A stretch of DNA of 64,000 bases from Streptomyces triculaminicus (GTDB taxonomy: Bacteria > Actinomycetota > Actinomycetes > Streptomycetales > Streptomycetaceae), in assembly GCF_017349075.1 (NCBI RefSeq), contig NZ_JAFMOF010000002.1:1178001-1242000 (forward strand), written 5' to 3'. A program made the position numbers and the translations under genes. The notes beneath the pieces were generated by a model. It was given only the letters and a program-made list of their open reading frames with translations. It was not told the DNA's origin and searched no databases. The first letter of the stretch is position 1, and each line of letters opens with the position of its first letter. Positions 62,971-64,000 of the stretch are shown one piece after another.

Positions 62971-63438
62971 TCAGCGCACCTGCGGGGTGACGGTGGCGAC
63001 GAAGTCCCGCAGCCGCTGCCGGGACACGGCACGGAGCTCGGCGAGCTGTTCCCGGTCCCCGGCCCGCTCCATGTCGGCCAGGGACTCCAGCACATGCTCG
63101 GTGAGCTCCACCAACGCCGGGTCGTCGGACACCATCTGGGCGCGGAACATCGCCTCCTGGGCGGCGTACCGCAGCTTGTAGACGGTCTCCCGCAGCTCGG
63201 GGGTGTCCTCGTCCCGCCGGTTCTCGTGGGTGACGAACCACCGGTGCACGATCACCCGCCGGTAGTCCAGGAACGCCCCGGCGTACGCGCAGTAGGCATC
63301 GATGCGCTCCTGCCGCAGCCTCTCGCCCCGGGTGAAGTGCGCGCTGCGCTCGTCGGACCGCCGCTGGAAGAGATGCGTGGCGCCGGACCCCAGCAGCGTG
63401 CCGAGCACGGCGATGACACTCGCGAGAACAGCCTCCAT
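62971..63438 (-). CDS. small membrane-anchored coiled-coil protein
   Basis: 155 aa from ATG 63438. One N-terminal hydrophobic helix (AVLASVIAVLGTLLGSGATHLF) is followed by a charged helical remainder (RRSDERSAHFTRGERLRQERIDAYCAYAGAFLDYRRVIVHRWFVTHENRRDEDTPELRETVYKLRYAAQEAMFRAQMV and a C-terminal helix with DREQLAELRAVSRQRLRDFV). The shape, a short anchor plus an intracellular helical domain, is widespread among streptomycete hypotheticals. No Shine-Dalgarno is visible. Function unknown. Confidence 0.75.
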   Translation of the reverse strand: MEAVLASVIAVLGTLLGSGATHLFQRRSDERSAHFTRGERLRQERIDAYCAYAGAFLDYRRVIVHRWFVTHENRRDEDTPELRETVYKLRYAAQEAMFRAQMVSDDPALVELTEHVLESLADMERAGDREQLAELRAVSRQRLRDFVATVTPQVR

Positions 63439-63521
63439 GAGGAGTAGTCGATCACAATGCGCGCATGCCGTGGCCAAAGATCGGAAGGATGCTCGCGGCG
63501 GACCGGGCAGGATGGGCTCCC

Positions 63522-64000
63522 ATGACGGATGGCGGAGACGAACGCGCGGACGTGCTCGAGCGTGCCGGGCTGGAGCCGACGGGGGACGGACGGCTCGAGG
63601 AGGTGCTGCCGCCGTGGGCCGCCTGGCGGCCGGTCGCGTCGTGGGAGGCCGAGCCGGCCGTGGCCGTACGGGAGGACCACCCCGGCCTGGTCGCGGAGGT
63701 CAACGCCCGGTGGCACCGGCTCGCGCTCGAGCTCGGAGTGATCGGTGAGGACGGGGAGTTCCTCGTCGACGCCGCCGGCACGGGCCGTGGCCCGAGGCGG
63801 TGGAGACGGGTGCGGCTCGCCGGGACGTGGGACCTCGCGGGGGTGCTGGGGGACCGGCCGGGACGGCCGGAGTTCCTCACGCTCTCGACGGACGGGGAGA
63901 CCCTGCTCGGGGTGACGTCCGAGGAGTACGAGATCTGGCTCGTCGCGGTGGACCGGATCACACGGCGGCAGGAGGAGGCCGCCCGGGCCGCCGCCGAGGA
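63522..64000 (+). CDS. uncharacterised protein, 3' end beyond the window
   Basis: 159 codons are in the window and no stop is reached. Acidic, Trp-rich soluble sequence: LERAGLEPTGDGRLEEVLPPWAAWRPVASWEAEPAVAVREDHPGLVAEVNARWHRLALELGVIGEDGEFLV, then WRRVRLAGTWDLAGVLGDRPGRPEFLTLSTDGETLLGVTSEEYEIWLVAVDRI. The last visible part (RRQEEAARAAAEE) turns into a charged helix. No catalytic motif is visible. ATG 63522 has CAGGAT about 9 nt upstream, possibly a poor -10. Family unrecognised. Confidence 0.65.
   Translation, partial: MTDGGDERADVLERAGLEPTGDGRLEEVLPPWAAWRPVASWEAEPAVAVREDHPGLVAEVNARWHRLALELGVIGEDGEFLVDAAGTGRGPRRWRRVRLAGTWDLAGVLGDRPGRPEFLTLSTDGETLLGVTSEEYEIWLVAVDRITRRQEEAARAAAE

Overview
The window is a chromosomal segment of a Streptomyces-type actinomycete. 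The evidence is very high GC, wobble positions that are nearly all G or C, many GTG and TTG starts, and many TAGNNT -10 boxes 6-7 nt upstream of a start codon (leaderless mRNAs). Gene content agrees: several Tat and Sec exported enzymes, DesK-type kinases with NarL-type regulators, SpoIIE-type phosphatases, a PASTA-less Ser/Thr kinase, a secreted subtilisin and a TTA (bldA-type) codon. I see no rRNA, tRNA, CRISPR array, prophage or insertion sequence.

Layout. 0-16 kb: tail of an MMPL exporter, PlsC acyltransferase, signal peptidase I, an L,D-transpeptidase lipoprotein, an amino-acid permease, a Tat-exported esterase, a 3-hydroxyisobutyryl-CoA hydrolase-type protein, HelD, an ECF sigma factor fused through a membrane helix to a CAP-like domain, and a secreted metzincin with FN3 and ricin-B domains. 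16-24.5 kb is signalling: a PAP2 phosphatase, two DesK/NarL-type two-component pairs (both kinase genes carry an apparent single-base deletion) and a transmembrane Ser/Thr kinase. 24.5-33 kb: two near-identical SLT cell-wall hydrolase genes, each with the same 250-nt structured leader. They bracket a P450, an Orn/Lys/Arg decarboxylase, a DMT-type transporter, an alpha/beta hydrolase and a frameshifted LysR gene. 33-44 kb: a lipoprotein, an exported ETX/MTX2 (aerolysin-like) pore-forming-family protein, a large MalT-type LuxR regulator, a Tat-exported EEP-family enzyme, a MetE-C-like protein, a CYTH-like protein and small proteins. 44-52.7 kb: a bifunctional PBP with eroded transpeptidase motifs, an M6-like protease with a TTA codon, an orphan QcrB, a SpoIIE phosphatase and an RpiR/SIS regulator. 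52.7-64 kb: a Tat-exported phospholipase C, a subtilisin, a squalene/phytoene-synthase-family enzyme, a methyltransferase, an XRE-cupin regulator, a PAS-GAF-SpoIIE-HATPase protein, an AIM24 protein and two poorly known genes.

The common theme is cell envelope and exoenzyme biology under layered control: ECF sigma, two-component systems, Ser/Thr kinase, SpoIIE/HATPase partner switching, leader RNAs and bldA. Most genes are single transcription units closed by perfect GC hairpins, many of them bidirectional between convergent genes. The most distinctive items are the duplicated leader with a built-in intrinsic terminator, the ECF-CAP fusion, the aerolysin-fold protein, ribosome-binding sites buried in hairpins ahead of two adjacent exoenzymes, and four gene disruptions that are all single-base losses.
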